62,215 nucleotides of DNA from Pseudomonadota bacterium (GCA_020161475.1 JAIUNQ010000004.1:1-62215), one strand, 5' to 3'; positions 25,103-33,469 are shown, numbered from the stretch's first letter. The notes: a model not told the origin generated them from the sequence alone. Translations and numbers: made by a program.

Positions 25103-25804
25103 ATGCGAAAGACCACTTTCGTCGCTTTGGCGGCATGTTTCTGGATTGCGCTCGCTTGTGTTCCGGCTTCCGCACAACGGCAGCAGTATTGCGAGCGAAC
25201 CAATTATTCGGCGCAGGAAATCACCAATGCCGTGAATTCCTCTCCCCTTCGAGATGAACTCAAGGCGACTTCCTGCTCACTCGGTGGGCTCGGCCGTTTC
25301 GAATCTGGCGGCAACACGGGCGTCTACAATGGCAGCTGTTGCACGGGGATCTTTCAGCTCAACAATGCGAACGTCCGGAACTACGCCGGGGTGGACCGCC
25401 AGACGTTCGGCTGCATGAGCCTTCAACAGCAGGTCGATGCCTGGGCCAGATTGACCAATGACGGCTACAACACTGGCGTTGTCCGCCGCCTGACTGAGAT
25501 GGGCACCTTTGATGGTCAGCGCGTGGATGCGAGTTTTATTGCGGCTTGCATCCAGCTCGGCACGGGGAATTGCCAGACCATGGTCAATTCCGGTCGCTGT
25601 TCAGGCTTTGCAGATTCCAATGGAACGACAATCTGCGATATGGCGCGCGCGGCGCAATCGAACGCTGACCCCAATTGCCAGAACAATCCCAATGCTCAGG
25701 CCTGTGACCTCGGCCCGGGGGATTTTGGCGGAACGGGTCCGGTTGCCGCTCAGCCACCTGCACCTGCAGCCGCTGATATTCGGGTCGGCGTTGGCCAGGT
25801 GTGA
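25103..25804 (+). CDS. Exported muramidase-like (lytic transglycosylase fold) protein
   Basis: The protein has 233 residues from the ATG at 25103. The signal peptide ends PASAQ. The segment GGLGRFESGGNTGVYNG, then CTGIFQLNNANV and QQQVDAWARL, matches the catalytic Glu-Ser, the G-x-FQL motif and the following helix of SLT/lysozyme-like domains. Several Cys (CC, C in FGCMS, CSGFAD, CDMARAA) suggest disulfides. The C-terminus is low complexity. It may be the main peptidoglycan opener for the T4SS, given that the virB1 product lacks part of the motif. Confidence 0.65.
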   Translation: MRKTTFVALAACFWIALACVPASAQRQQYCERTNYSAQEITNAVNSSPLRDELKATSCSLGGLGRFESGGNTGVYNGSCCTGIFQLNNANVRNYAGVDRQTFGCMSLQQQVDAWARLTNDGYNTGVVRRLTEMGTFDGQRVDASFIAACIQLGTGNCQTMVNSGRCSGFADSNGTTICDMARAAQSNADPNCQNNPNAQACDLGPGDFGGTGPVAAQPPAPAAADIRVGVGQV

Positions 25805-25830
25805 GCGCTGCCCACTAGTGCGTTTCGTTA

Positions 25831-26211
25831 TCAGGAACGCTTGATCGCTTTGCGCGAGGCTTCGCGCTGCTCGTCGATTTTCGTCAGAGCTTCGACACGG
25901 GCCCTGCTCGCGGCCGTAATCGCCTCAAGATCGATATCATGTTTGGCGAGTGCTTTTGTCACGACGCCGTCGTTGAGGCCAATCAGCTCCCAGACCGAGA
26001 GACCGAGGCCTTTGGCGATGACCTCAAGGGTATCAAGCGTGGGGTTGGATTCACCTCTGACCAGCAGATAGTAGGTTCCGGGCGAAATCCCGATCTTCCG
26101 AAGGAAGGTTTGGAGATCATCGTGTTCAGCCGCCAGCTGCTCCAGTCGCAGGCCGAGGAGCGAGGCGAGGGTCTTTTCGACCGTGCGGCTGCGGCCAGCT
26201 TTTGGGGCCAT
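25831..26211 (-). CDS. XRE-family DNA-binding regulator
   Basis: The protein has 126 residues. The ATG at 26211 is preferred to the TTG at 26226 because AAGG lies upstream. The HTH spans about residues 25-75: LQTFLRKIGISPGTYYLLVRG then NPTLDTLEVIAKGLGLSVWELIG. The basic C-terminal tail is helical. It is convergent with the exported-protein operon. An AT-rich palindrome lies 87 bases upstream of its ATG and recurs at two other promoters, making this protein the best candidate for the shared regulator. Confidence 0.8.
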   Translation of the reverse strand: MAPKAGRSRTVEKTLASLLGLRLEQLAAEHDDLQTFLRKIGISPGTYYLLVRGESNPTLDTLEVIAKGLGLSVWELIGLNDGVVTKALAKHDIDLEAITAASRARVEALTKIDEQREASRKAIKRS

Positions 26212-26297
26212 CGATTTTACCTTCAATGATCGTCGTGCGAAAACGATGACACCTGAACCATCGATAGCGCAAGCACGATTCCTGCAATAGGTGTTTG

Positions 26298-26310
26298 ACG
26301 ATATATTGTA
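26298..26310. promoter_or_regulatory. AT-rich operator-like site 2 (ACGATATATTGTA)
   Basis: The site lies upstream of the XRE gene. Read on the minus strand it contains TACAAT, a good -10 element, so a bound repressor would block the XRE promoter (autoregulation). It matches sites at 22796 and 26695. Confidence 0.5.
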
Positions 26311-26360
26311 GGCGATGAAAATCCTAAGGTTTAAAATACGTTAGTAGCAGCGATCTGTCC

Positions 26361-26633
26361 TCAGTCGGAATAGCAGCTCAGCTTCTGAAGCTCCGGCAGA
26401 GCTTGTTCGATCACATCGGCATCCAGCTCACTCTCGAAAACCAGAGCATGGACGCTTGCCCAATAGAGAACCTCACTGTTATCAGAATGATAGACGCCGC
26501 TCGCCAGCCTGCGCGCGATCAGCTCTCTGACGTTTTCTGCGGGATAGGACTTCAGAAACTCGACCAGTGGTCGAAGGGGACCTCGTGGCGGGTGGGCCAT
26601 GAGTTCAAACGCTTCCGGCAAAATTCTCTCCAT
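26361..26633 (-). CDS. Small hypothetical protein
   Basis: The protein has 90 residues, acidic and helical, with no recognised domain. The sequence (LRPLVEFLKSYPAENVRELIARRL, DADVIEQALPELQKL) looks like a real folded protein, and the frame stays open with GC-rich third positions. The ribosome site is weak. It is divergent from the large ParB-like gene. Confidence 0.5.
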   Translation of the reverse strand: MERILPEAFELMAHPPRGPLRPLVEFLKSYPAENVRELIARRLASGVYHSDNSEVLYWASVHALVFESELDADVIEQALPELQKLSCYSD

Positions 26634-26694
26634 CTCGCAATCTGATTCTTGGAAAGCGGCCAGACATGACTGACTCCAGTCCTAATTTCAATCT

Positions 26695-26707
26695 GCAATA
26701 TATTGTA
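26695..26707. promoter_or_regulatory. AT-rich operator-like site 3 (GCAATATATTGTA)
   Basis: The site contains the perfect palindrome CAATATATTG (26696-26705). It lies between the small gene at 26361-26633 and the ParB-like gene at 26848, where it could control either. It is the best-conserved copy of the three. Confidence 0.55.
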
Positions 26708-26847
26708 TGAACATCCACTGTGGGGAGGGATCTGGAAATCTTCCGGAGGTGGGCGGCTGGGCAGAATTAGAGGTTGGCCGTCGTGGGAATGACGGCTTGG
26801 AAGGGGAAGAGAGAGGTTCTGCCCCGGCCGTCATGGAGATGACGCCA

Positions 26848-28977
26848 ATGACCATTCAAGCCCTCGCCCCTCGCCAGGAACTTGCCACTTCACGCGATAT
26901 TCCGCTCTCCAAGCTGGTGCGTTCGGATGCCAATGTCCGCAAGGTCAAGTCCGGGATCAGTGTCGATGAACTCGCTCAGGATATTGCGCGGCGCGGCCTG
27001 CTTCAGTCGATTTCGGTTCGACCGGTTCTTGATGTTGCTGGCGCTGAGACCGGCACCTATGCTGTCAGTGCTGGTGGTCGGCGTTTCGCGGCCCTTCGCA
27101 CCTTGGTGGAGGAAGGGCGTTTGCCCGCCGATACGCCTGTTCCCTGCCTCATCAAATCTGACGGTATCGAGGTGGAGGATTCGCTGGCCGAGAACGTCAT
27201 GCGTGCCGGGCTCCATCCGCTTGATCAGTTCCGCGCCTTCAAGTCGCTCAGCGATCAGGAAGGGCTGACGATCGAGGAGATCGCCACACGCTTTTTCGTC
27301 TCACCCCAGATTGTCCGGCAACGCCTGAAGCTCGCATCCGCAAGCCTCGTGCTTCTCTCAGCCTACGCGGAGGACGAGATCAACCTCGATCAGTTGATGG
27401 CGTTCTGCGTGAGCGGTGATCACGCTCGTCAGGAAGCGGTCTGGGAGCAGATCCGGCACAGTTACAATAAGGAGCCCTATGCAATCCGGCGCCTGCTCAC
27501 TGAGGGCGCGGTCAAGGGCAATGACCGCCGCGTACTTTTTGTCGGGGCCGACACCTATGATTCCGCTGGCGGCATCATTGATCGAGATCTCTTCGCTGAG
27601 GATGGCGGCGGTTGGTTTTCCGACGTGGCACTGCTCGACCGGCTTGCGAGCGAGAAGCTTGCAGCTTGCGCCCAGCAGATTGAGGCTGAGGGCTGGAAGT
27701 GGGTCGAGACCGCTGTTTCGTTTCCCTACGGCCATCTCAATGGGCTGATGCGTCTGACTTCAGAACCGGTCCCGGTCAGCGACGATGAGCAGGCAGCCTA
27801 TGATGCTGCACTCGTCGAGTACAACGCACTTTCACAGGAGTATGAAAGCGCGGAGGAACTGCCCGAAGATATCGATCGCAGGATGGGCGAACTCGAAGGC
27901 ATCATGGCGGCGATTGAAGATCGTCCTGCAACCTTCGTTGCCACCGAGCTTCCTCATGCGGGTGTCTTCATCAGCATCGATCACGATGGTCGCCTTCGTG
28001 TCGAGCGCGGCTTTGTTCGCCCGGAGGATCGGGCTGCGCTCAATGCGATGCGATCCGGCGCGTCTTCCGGATCCTCGGATGGCGAGGAGACATCGGAAGG
28101 CGGCCGTGCCGTTCCCGATGATCGCTGCCCCGCCGCGGCAGAAGAAGCGGAGGTGGAAGCCGAGGCGAAGCTCTCGGATAGACTGACCGCCGAACTGACC
28201 GCTTGGCGAACCTTGGCCCTGCGCGAGAAGCTGGCGGAGGATCCGGATACCGCTCTACTGACCGTGACGCATGCTCTGGCATTGAAGACCTTCTACCGCT
28301 TTGCGGGGCCGGACAGCTGTCTCGAGATCGACCTGCGTTCCGCCAACCTCGATGCTCAGGCAATGGACCTGGGCGAGTCTCCTCTGGCAGCGAGGATGAA
28401 CGCTCGTCAATCACGTTGGGCCGAGCTTCTCCCGAAATCTCCTCATGAGCTTTGGGAAGTGCTCGTCGCCTACGATGCCGATAGCCTCGCGGCATTGTTC
28501 GCCTTCTGCGCATCGCAATCGCTCAATGCGCTCGAGCTTCCCCATGTGCGTCGGACGCGTGAACTTGCCCATGCCGATGCGCTTGCGGATCTGGTGGATC
28601 TCGACATGCGCACGCATTGGCAGCCCACGGCGAAGGGGTATTTCTCGAAGGTAACCAAGGCCCAGATTCTGGCGACGATCCGCGAGGTCAAAGGCGAGAG
28701 CGCTGCGCAGATGATCGATCACCTGAAGAAGGCCGATATGGCAATCGAGGCTGAGCGCTTGATCGCAGGCAGCGGGTGGTTGCCCCAGCCGCTCAAGGGC
28801 ACGCGAGAGGCTGCGCCTTTGCGGGTTTCGAGATCGGCGAATGACTTCGGTCAGTTCGATGCACCGCAGGTTGATGTCGATGGGAGCCAGTATGACGAAA
28901 CGCAGGAGGCAATCCTGCCAGCGTTCCTGACGGAAGGGCTGCACAGCTCCGCTGACTATACCATCGCAGCCGAATAA
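26848..28977 (+). CDS. Large ParB/Spo0J-like plasmid protein
   Basis: The protein has 709 residues. The ATG at 26848 is favoured over in-frame ATGs at 26833 and 26839 because GGAG lies nine bases upstream. The N-terminal ParB nuclease-like domain (IPLSKLVRSDANVRKV, SVDELAQDIARRGLLQSISVRPV, SAGGRRFAAL, ENVMRAGLHPLDQFRAF) is followed by an HTH (EEIATRFFVSPQIVRQRLKLA). The remaining 500 residues have an acidic Glu/Ala-rich middle and a helical end without a known domain. Members of this long ParB-like group are common on alphaproteobacterial plasmids and are distinct from RepB. Its job is unknown; transcription control or DNA maintenance are possible. Confidence 0.85.
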   Translation: MTIQALAPRQELATSRDIPLSKLVRSDANVRKVKSGISVDELAQDIARRGLLQSISVRPVLDVAGAETGTYAVSAGGRRFAALRTLVEEGRLPADTPVPCLIKSDGIEVEDSLAENVMRAGLHPLDQFRAFKSLSDQEGLTIEEIATRFFVSPQIVRQRLKLASASLVLLSAYAEDEINLDQLMAFCVSGDHARQEAVWEQIRHSYNKEPYAIRRLLTEGAVKGNDRRVLFVGADTYDSAGGIIDRDLFAEDGGGWFSDVALLDRLASEKLAACAQQIEAEGWKWVETAVSFPYGHLNGLMRLTSEPVPVSDDEQAAYDAALVEYNALSQEYESAEELPEDIDRRMGELEGIMAAIEDRPATFVATELPHAGVFISIDHDGRLRVERGFVRPEDRAALNAMRSGASSGSSDGEETSEGGRAVPDDRCPAAAEEAEVEAEAKLSDRLTAELTAWRTLALREKLAEDPDTALLTVTHALALKTFYRFAGPDSCLEIDLRSANLDAQAMDLGESPLAARMNARQSRWAELLPKSPHELWEVLVAYDADSLAALFAFCASQSLNALELPHVRRTRELAHADALADLVDLDMRTHWQPTAKGYFSKVTKAQILATIREVKGESAAQMIDHLKKADMAIEAERLIAGSGWLPQPLKGTREAAPLRVSRSANDFGQFDAPQVDVDGSQYDETQEAILPAFLTEGLHSSADYTIAAE

Positions 28978-29002
28978 CCCCTCTCCTCATGTCCAATCCC
29001 CT

Positions 29003-29037
29003 GCCCGGCCGAGCCCCGCTCGCGCCGGGCTTTTCGT
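29003..29037 (+). terminator. Rho-independent terminator after the ParB-like gene
   Basis: GCCCGGC plus CGAGC pair with GCTCG and GCCGGGC around a CCC loop, with a one-base bulge, and TTTTCGTTT follows. It ends about 14 bases before the next ATG (29051), so it may also lower expression of the genes after it or sit in their leader. Confidence 0.8.
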
Positions 29038-29050
29038 TTCGGAGAGACCC

Positions 29051-29554
29051 ATGAAAGACGATCAGAATTCATCAGGCGCCCACAAGACCGCCCTTGTCGC
29101 CCTCCCCCTCACCTTCTCTGACATCGTAGCTCAGATCGAAGCCGAGAAGCTGCAGCGCGCCGCGCTCCGGCCCGCCAACAAGGCCGCGATATTCGCGGCT
29201 CTGGCCGGGGCTGGCGTAGTCTCGGTTGCCGTCACTTTTGATGGCTATGGCGATAGTGGCCAGATCGAAAGCATCGATGCGCGCGATGCTGCCAGTGCGG
29301 CTTTGGTTCTGCCAGACCATACCATCGAGAACGTTGCGATCATCTGGGCCCAGAAAGCGCCTGGGCCCCAGCCCATGACTTGGACCGAAGCCATTGAGCA
29401 TCTGGTCTACGACGCTCTGAGCGAAACCCATGGTGGTTGGGAGAATAACGAAGGGGCCTATGGCGAATTCGTCTTTGATGTTCCGGCTCAGGAGATCCGC
29501 CTCGATTACAACGAGCGGGTCACCTCGACTGATTTCTATTCCCATACGTTTTGA
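29051..29554 (+). CDS. DUF6878 family plasmid protein
   Basis: The protein has 167 residues with a GGAGAG ribosome site. Features matching the family are the helix DIVAQIEAEKLQRAALRPANKAAIF, VAVTFDGYGDSGQIE, LVYDALSETHGGWENNEGAYGEFVFDV and the end VTSTDFYSHTF. The pattern DGYGDSGQ with HGGWENNEGAYGEF suggests a small soluble fold with conserved acidic and aromatic residues. Function is not established. It travels with the next two genes on many plasmids. Confidence 0.8.
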   Translation: MKDDQNSSGAHKTALVALPLTFSDIVAQIEAEKLQRAALRPANKAAIFAALAGAGVVSVAVTFDGYGDSGQIESIDARDAASAALVLPDHTIENVAIIWAQKAPGPQPMTWTEAIEHLVYDALSETHGGWENNEGAYGEFVFDVPAQEIRLDYNERVTSTDFYSHTF

Positions 29555-29566
29555 GAGGAGACGGAC

Positions 29567-29944
29567 ATGGCTCATCCCTACCACCACGCCCTTTCCTCGC
29601 AGAAGAAATGGGGCGGCTCGCTCGAAGATTACCTCGCAATCCACGCTTGGTTCGACGCGTCCAAGGAAATCGTCGCGGACTTTCGGCATCGGGCATTACG
29701 GCATCATGCCGAGGGCATCTTCATGGCCGAGACCATTTTTGGCGTGACCAGGACCCTGTCGTCAGGTCGGATCATTCCGACGCGCTGGATCGGCGAACAG
29801 CATGTCACAGAGGATCTCGGCTTCATTCCGAGTTTCGCCGATTGGGTCCGTGCAATACAGCCGGCGCCCTGGATGGGTCGTACCCAGAAAATCGAGGTCG
29901 ATCTCGACCCACATCTGCTGATCCGCGAGGTCACCCATGTCTGA
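29567..29944 (+). CDS. DUF6915 family plasmid protein
   Basis: The protein has 125 residues, preceded by GGAG. The segments HHALSSQKKWGGSLEDYLAIHAWFDASKEI, RHRALRHHAEGIF and RWIGEQHVTEDLGFIPSFADW define this conserved plasmid and phage family. It is rich in His and Trp, and its function is unknown. It overlaps the next gene by eight bases. Confidence 0.8.
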   Translation: MAHPYHHALSSQKKWGGSLEDYLAIHAWFDASKEIVADFRHRALRHHAEGIFMAETIFGVTRTLSSGRIIPTRWIGEQHVTEDLGFIPSFADWVRAIQPAPWMGRTQKIEVDLDPHLLIREVTHV

Positions 29945-30581
29945 GTTGGTCGAAACGCTCGTCTATACGTTCAATGAGCTGGATGAACCTGCCAAGGAGC
30001 GTGCTCGCGACTGGTATCGCCGGTGTCTGCCACAGGATGATTGGTATGAAATAGTATTCGAGGATTTCGAGCGGATATGCGATATTCTTGGCGTCGAACT
30101 TGCCACCCGGCCCGTTCGTCTTTTGGGCGGTGGGACGCGCCAGAAACCCTGCATTTGGTTTTCCGGATTTTCTTGTCAGGGCGATGGAGCCTGTTTCGAG
30201 GGCTATTATTTCTATAGGAAAAGGTCAGTTCATGAGATCCGTGCCTACGCGCCCACCGATCATGGGCTGGCTGCCATCGCGGATGATCTCCAGCGCATTC
30301 AGAAAAAGAACTTCTACGCCCTGGAAGCGCACATCCGCCATCGTGGGCGTTACTATCACGAGCACAGCATGGAGATTGACGTCGAGCGTGTAGGTCACGT
30401 CAGTCAGTCACTGACCTCAGACGCGGAAGCTGGCGTTGCAGAAGCGCTTCGTGCTCTCGCCCGCTGGCTCTACAGCCAGCGTGACCGAGAATATGACTAT
30501 CAGATGTCGAAAGAGGTTGTGGACGAGGCGTTGGAGGCCAACGGTTACGCCTTCACGGGAAGTGGAGCGGTGTTCCGGTAG
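29937..30581 (+). CDS. Conserved phage/plasmid protein (FSGFxxQGDGAxFEG family)
   Basis: The protein has 214 residues. It contains YTFNELDEPAKERARDWYR, then IWFSGFSCQGDGACFEGYYFY, and a C-terminal LARWLYSQRDREYDYQMSKEVV. This family is often labelled an antitoxin-like protein in phage genomes, but I know of no firm experimental basis for that name. Start overlap with the preceding gene suggests coupling. No partner toxin is visible. Confidence 0.7.
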   Translation: MSELVETLVYTFNELDEPAKERARDWYRRCLPQDDWYEIVFEDFERICDILGVELATRPVRLLGGGTRQKPCIWFSGFSCQGDGACFEGYYFYRKRSVHEIRAYAPTDHGLAAIADDLQRIQKKNFYALEAHIRHRGRYYHEHSMEIDVERVGHVSQSLTSDAEAGVAEALRALARWLYSQRDREYDYQMSKEVVDEALEANGYAFTGSGAVFR

Positions 30582-30674
30582 GCACCCGTTTTGGCCTTTC
30601 AGCCTCATCGGTTCTGGGCCCGGCAACAGACCGGCAGCAGGCGATCTTCATCCAGCCTCCAGCCGACTGGCCCG

Positions 30675-31100
30675 TCATTCGCTCTCGCCGTGATGCGCGC
30701 ACAGACTGTGGTCATCCAGCGTTTCGATGACGCGGCATTGGGCCACGCGCCCGTGCGAGCACCCCTCCACCATGTGCATGAGTTCGCGCCGGAGCGCGCT
30801 GAGGCTGGCGATGCGCCGCTCGACCTGTTCCAGATGCTCGCGGGCGAGGCGGTCAGCCTCCTCGCAGGAATGGTCGGGCCGGTCCTGAAGGGCCAGCAGG
30901 GTGCGGATCGCCTCGACTTCAAACCCCAGTTCACGGGCATGGCGGATGAACCGGAGGCGTCGAAGCTCCTGCGGGGCATAGAGCCGCCGGTTGGCTTGCG
31001 TGCGCTGGGGCACCGGCAGCAGGCCGATCTGCTCGTAATAGCGGATGGTGGGCACTTTCACGCCGCTGGCGCGCGCCGCCCCGCCGATGGAAACATCCAT
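30675..31100 (-). CDS. MerR-family heavy-metal regulator (CadR/PbrR-like)
   Basis: The protein has 141 residues from the ATG at 31100. The N-terminal winged HTH has IGGAARASGVKVPTIRYYEQIGLL and RRLYAPQELRRLRFIRHARELGF. A dimerisation helix with Cys (DHSCEEADR) follows, then the C-terminal metal loop CSHGRVAQC and a final LCAHH. These three Cys positions match the divalent-metal (Cd/Pb/Zn) branch of MerR. It is divergent from the P-type ATPase gene, with a typical MerR promoter between them, so it probably activates that gene when metal binds. Confidence 0.9.
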   Translation of the reverse strand: MDVSIGGAARASGVKVPTIRYYEQIGLLPVPQRTQANRRLYAPQELRRLRFIRHARELGFEVEAIRTLLALQDRPDHSCEEADRLAREHLEQVERRIASLSALRRELMHMVEGCSHGRVAQCRVIETLDDHSLCAHHGESE

Positions 31101-31124
31101 TTTGCCGCCCCTTCGTTTTTCCAC

Positions 31125-31155
31125 TTGCTCCTCTAGTCACTAGAGGATGTATCGG
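31125..31155 (+). promoter_or_regulatory. MerR-type promoter and operator for the P-type ATPase gene
   Basis: A -35 TTGCTC (31125-31130) and a -10 TATCGG (31150-31155) are separated by 19 bases, the long spacer typical of MerR-activated promoters. The spacer holds the perfect palindrome CCTCTAGTCACTAGAGG (31130-31146), the expected binding site of the divergent regulator. Confidence 0.85.
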
Positions 31156-31183
31156 GGGCGCGTTTCTTTCAAGGGCCAAACCG

Positions 31184-33469
31184 ATGAGCACTCAAACCCG
31201 CTTCAGAATCGAAGGCATGGATTGCGCGTCCTGCGCCGCCAAGATCGACACCGCTGTGCGCCGCGTTGCCGGGGGGGAGGATGTCTCGGTTTCGGTATCG
31301 GCCGGAACCATGAGTGTGCAGCATACGCCGGAGAGCGACCTTGAAGCCTTGGCCCGAACGGTGGCCAGTCTCGGTTACAAGGTCAACGCTGTGGCCGGCG
31401 CGCCCGCACGCGCACCGGCGGCACCTGCCGCCTGTTGCGGGCATGACCATGGGTCGGGGTGTGGGCATGATCCCGCGCACAAACACACCCATGACCACCC
31501 GCACAAGCATGAAGCGCACAAGCATGAACCGCATGGGCATGATCATGCCGAGGCACAGACCGACACCGTTTCCCTGCATGGGCATGATCATGGGCCAACA
31601 AGCGGCGCATGGTGGCGGAGCAGCAAGGGCGCGCTGACGCTGGCCTGTGGCGCGGCTCTGGCACTGGCTTACGGCGTGGGGCATCTCTTTCCCCGCCTTG
31701 AGCCCGGTGTATTCATTGCGGCACTGCTGGTGGGGCTGCTGCCGATTGCCCGGCGCGCGCTGATGGCGGCGCTCAACGGCACGCCGTTTTCCATCGAGAT
31801 GCTGATGAGCATCGCCGCCGTCGGGGCGGTCATCATCGGTGCCAGCGAAGAGGCGGCGGCTGTTGTTTTCCTGTTCCTCATTGGCGAGTTGCTGGAGGGG
31901 GTGGCCGCTAGCAAGGCGCGCGCCAGCATCCAGTCTCTGGCCAGTCTGGTGCCGAAGACCGCGCTGATCGAGAAGGATGGTGCAACGCGTGAGGTGGCGG
32001 CTCAAACGCTGGCAATCGGCGATATCATTCTCGTGCGTCCCGGTGATCGCATCCCGGCGGATGGCACCATCCTTTCGGGCGAGAGCGCCATCAACGAAGC
32101 CCCGGTGACGGGTGAGAGCATGCCGGTGCGCAAGGGTGTCGATGCCTCTGTCTTTGCCGGCACCGTCAACGGGGATGGCGCGCTGCGCCTTCAGGTCAGT
32201 GCTGCTGCTGCCGACAACACCATCGCGCGCGTCGTGCGCCTCGTCGAAGAGGCACAGGAAGCCAAGGCGCCGACCGAGCGCCTGATCGACCGCTTCTCGC
32301 GCTATTACACGCCCGGTGTCATGGCGGTGGCAGCGTTGGTGGCCGCTGTGCCGCCGCTGCTCTTCGGCGGCGCGTGGGGTGAATGGGTTTATAAGGGCTT
32401 GGCGATCCTGCTGATTGGTTGCCCCTGCGCGTTGGTGATCTCGGTTCCGGCGGCGATCGCCGCCAGCCTTTCTGCCGGGGCGCGGCGCGGGCTGCTCATC
32501 AAGGGCGGCGCGGTGCTCGAAACTCTGGGCAAGACCACCGTGGTCTGCCTCGACAAGACTGGCACGCTCACCTTGGGCAAGCCGGTGGTGACGGATATCA
32601 TCGCCCTCGAGGCCTCAGAGGCGGATGTCCTGCGTTTCGCAGCGGCCGTCGAAACAGGCGCCAGCCATCCGCTGGCCCTCGCCATTCTTGCCAAGGCGGA
32701 GGGCCTCTCGCTTCCCGCTGTGGAAGAGGCTCAGGCGCATGGCGGCAAGGGGGTTTCCGGGCGCGTCGAGGGGCGCGTTGTGTTCCTTGGTTCGGCGCGC
32801 GAAGCGGGCGCGCGGGCCAGCCTGCCACCGCAGGTGCTGGAAGCGGTTGCCACGCTGCATGATGCGGGCAAATCCACCGCTCTTCTGCTGCTGGATGGGG
32901 CCCCCGCTGGCATCATCGCCATGCGTGACGAGCCGCGTGCGGATGCTGCTGCCGGCTTGAAGGCACTGGCGCAGCGCGGAATCCGCACCGTGATGCTCAC
33001 CGGCGACAATGCCCGCGCTGCCAAGGCCATTGGTAGCACCTTGGGCATCGAGGTGCGCGCCGAACTGCTGCCGCAGGACAAGCAGCGCATTGTCGGGGAG
33101 TTCAAGGCTCAGGGGCAGGTGGTGGCCAAGGTGGGCGATGGCATCAACGATGCGCCCGCGCTCGCGGCGGCGGATGTCGGCATTGCCATGGGCGGGGGCA
33201 CGGACGTTGCGCTGGAAACGGCAGATGCCGCCGTGTTGCATGGGCGTGTGGGCGATATCGACGCCATGATCGCCCTCTCTCGCCGCACGCTCGGCAACAT
33301 CCGCCAGAACATCACCCTCGCGCTGGGGCTCAAGGCGGTGTTCCTTGTCACCACGGTGCTGGGCATCACCGGCCTTTGGCCCGCTATTCTCGCCGACACC
33401 GGCGCGACCGTGCTGGTGACGTTGAACGCCCTGCGCCTGCTGCGCCTCAGCCCTGTGGCGACATCGTGA
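31184..33469 (+). CDS. cadA: P1B-type heavy-metal-exporting ATPase (Zn/Cd/Pb type)
   Basis: The protein has 761 residues. An N-terminal HMA domain has GMDCASC (Cys14, Cys17). A CC pair and a very His-rich stretch (about residues 85-138, many HDH and HKH repeats) follow, then eight membrane helices. TGES is the actuator motif, CPC near residues 413-415 the transmembrane metal site, DKTGT near 457 the phosphorylation site, and GDGINDAPAL the hinge. CPC with this His-rich region fits divalent-metal export (Zn2+, Cd2+, Pb2+). It is controlled by the divergent MerR protein through the 19-bp-spacer promoter. Which metal is preferred cannot be told from the sequence. Confidence 0.93.
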   Translation: MSTQTRFRIEGMDCASCAAKIDTAVRRVAGGEDVSVSVSAGTMSVQHTPESDLEALARTVASLGYKVNAVAGAPARAPAAPAACCGHDHGSGCGHDPAHKHTHDHPHKHEAHKHEPHGHDHAEAQTDTVSLHGHDHGPTSGAWWRSSKGALTLACGAALALAYGVGHLFPRLEPGVFIAALLVGLLPIARRALMAALNGTPFSIEMLMSIAAVGAVIIGASEEAAAVVFLFLIGELLEGVAASKARASIQSLASLVPKTALIEKDGATREVAAQTLAIGDIILVRPGDRIPADGTILSGESAINEAPVTGESMPVRKGVDASVFAGTVNGDGALRLQVSAAAADNTIARVVRLVEEAQEAKAPTERLIDRFSRYYTPGVMAVAALVAAVPPLLFGGAWGEWVYKGLAILLIGCPCALVISVPAAIAASLSAGARRGLLIKGGAVLETLGKTTVVCLDKTGTLTLGKPVVTDIIALEASEADVLRFAAAVETGASHPLALAILAKAEGLSLPAVEEAQAHGGKGVSGRVEGRVVFLGSAREAGARASLPPQVLEAVATLHDAGKSTALLLLDGAPAGIIAMRDEPRADAAAGLKALAQRGIRTVMLTGDNARAAKAIGSTLGIEVRAELLPQDKQRIVGEFKAQGQVVAKVGDGINDAPALAAADVGIAMGGGTDVALETADAAVLHGRVGDIDAMIALSRRTLGNIRQNITLALGLKAVFLVTTVLGITGLWPAILADTGATVLVTLNALRLLRLSPVATS

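Noticed and set aside
31440-31600. Repeats in the His-rich tract as a CRISPR-like array
   Set aside because: Units are short, irregular and in frame within the ATPase gene; there are no regular spacers or cas genes.
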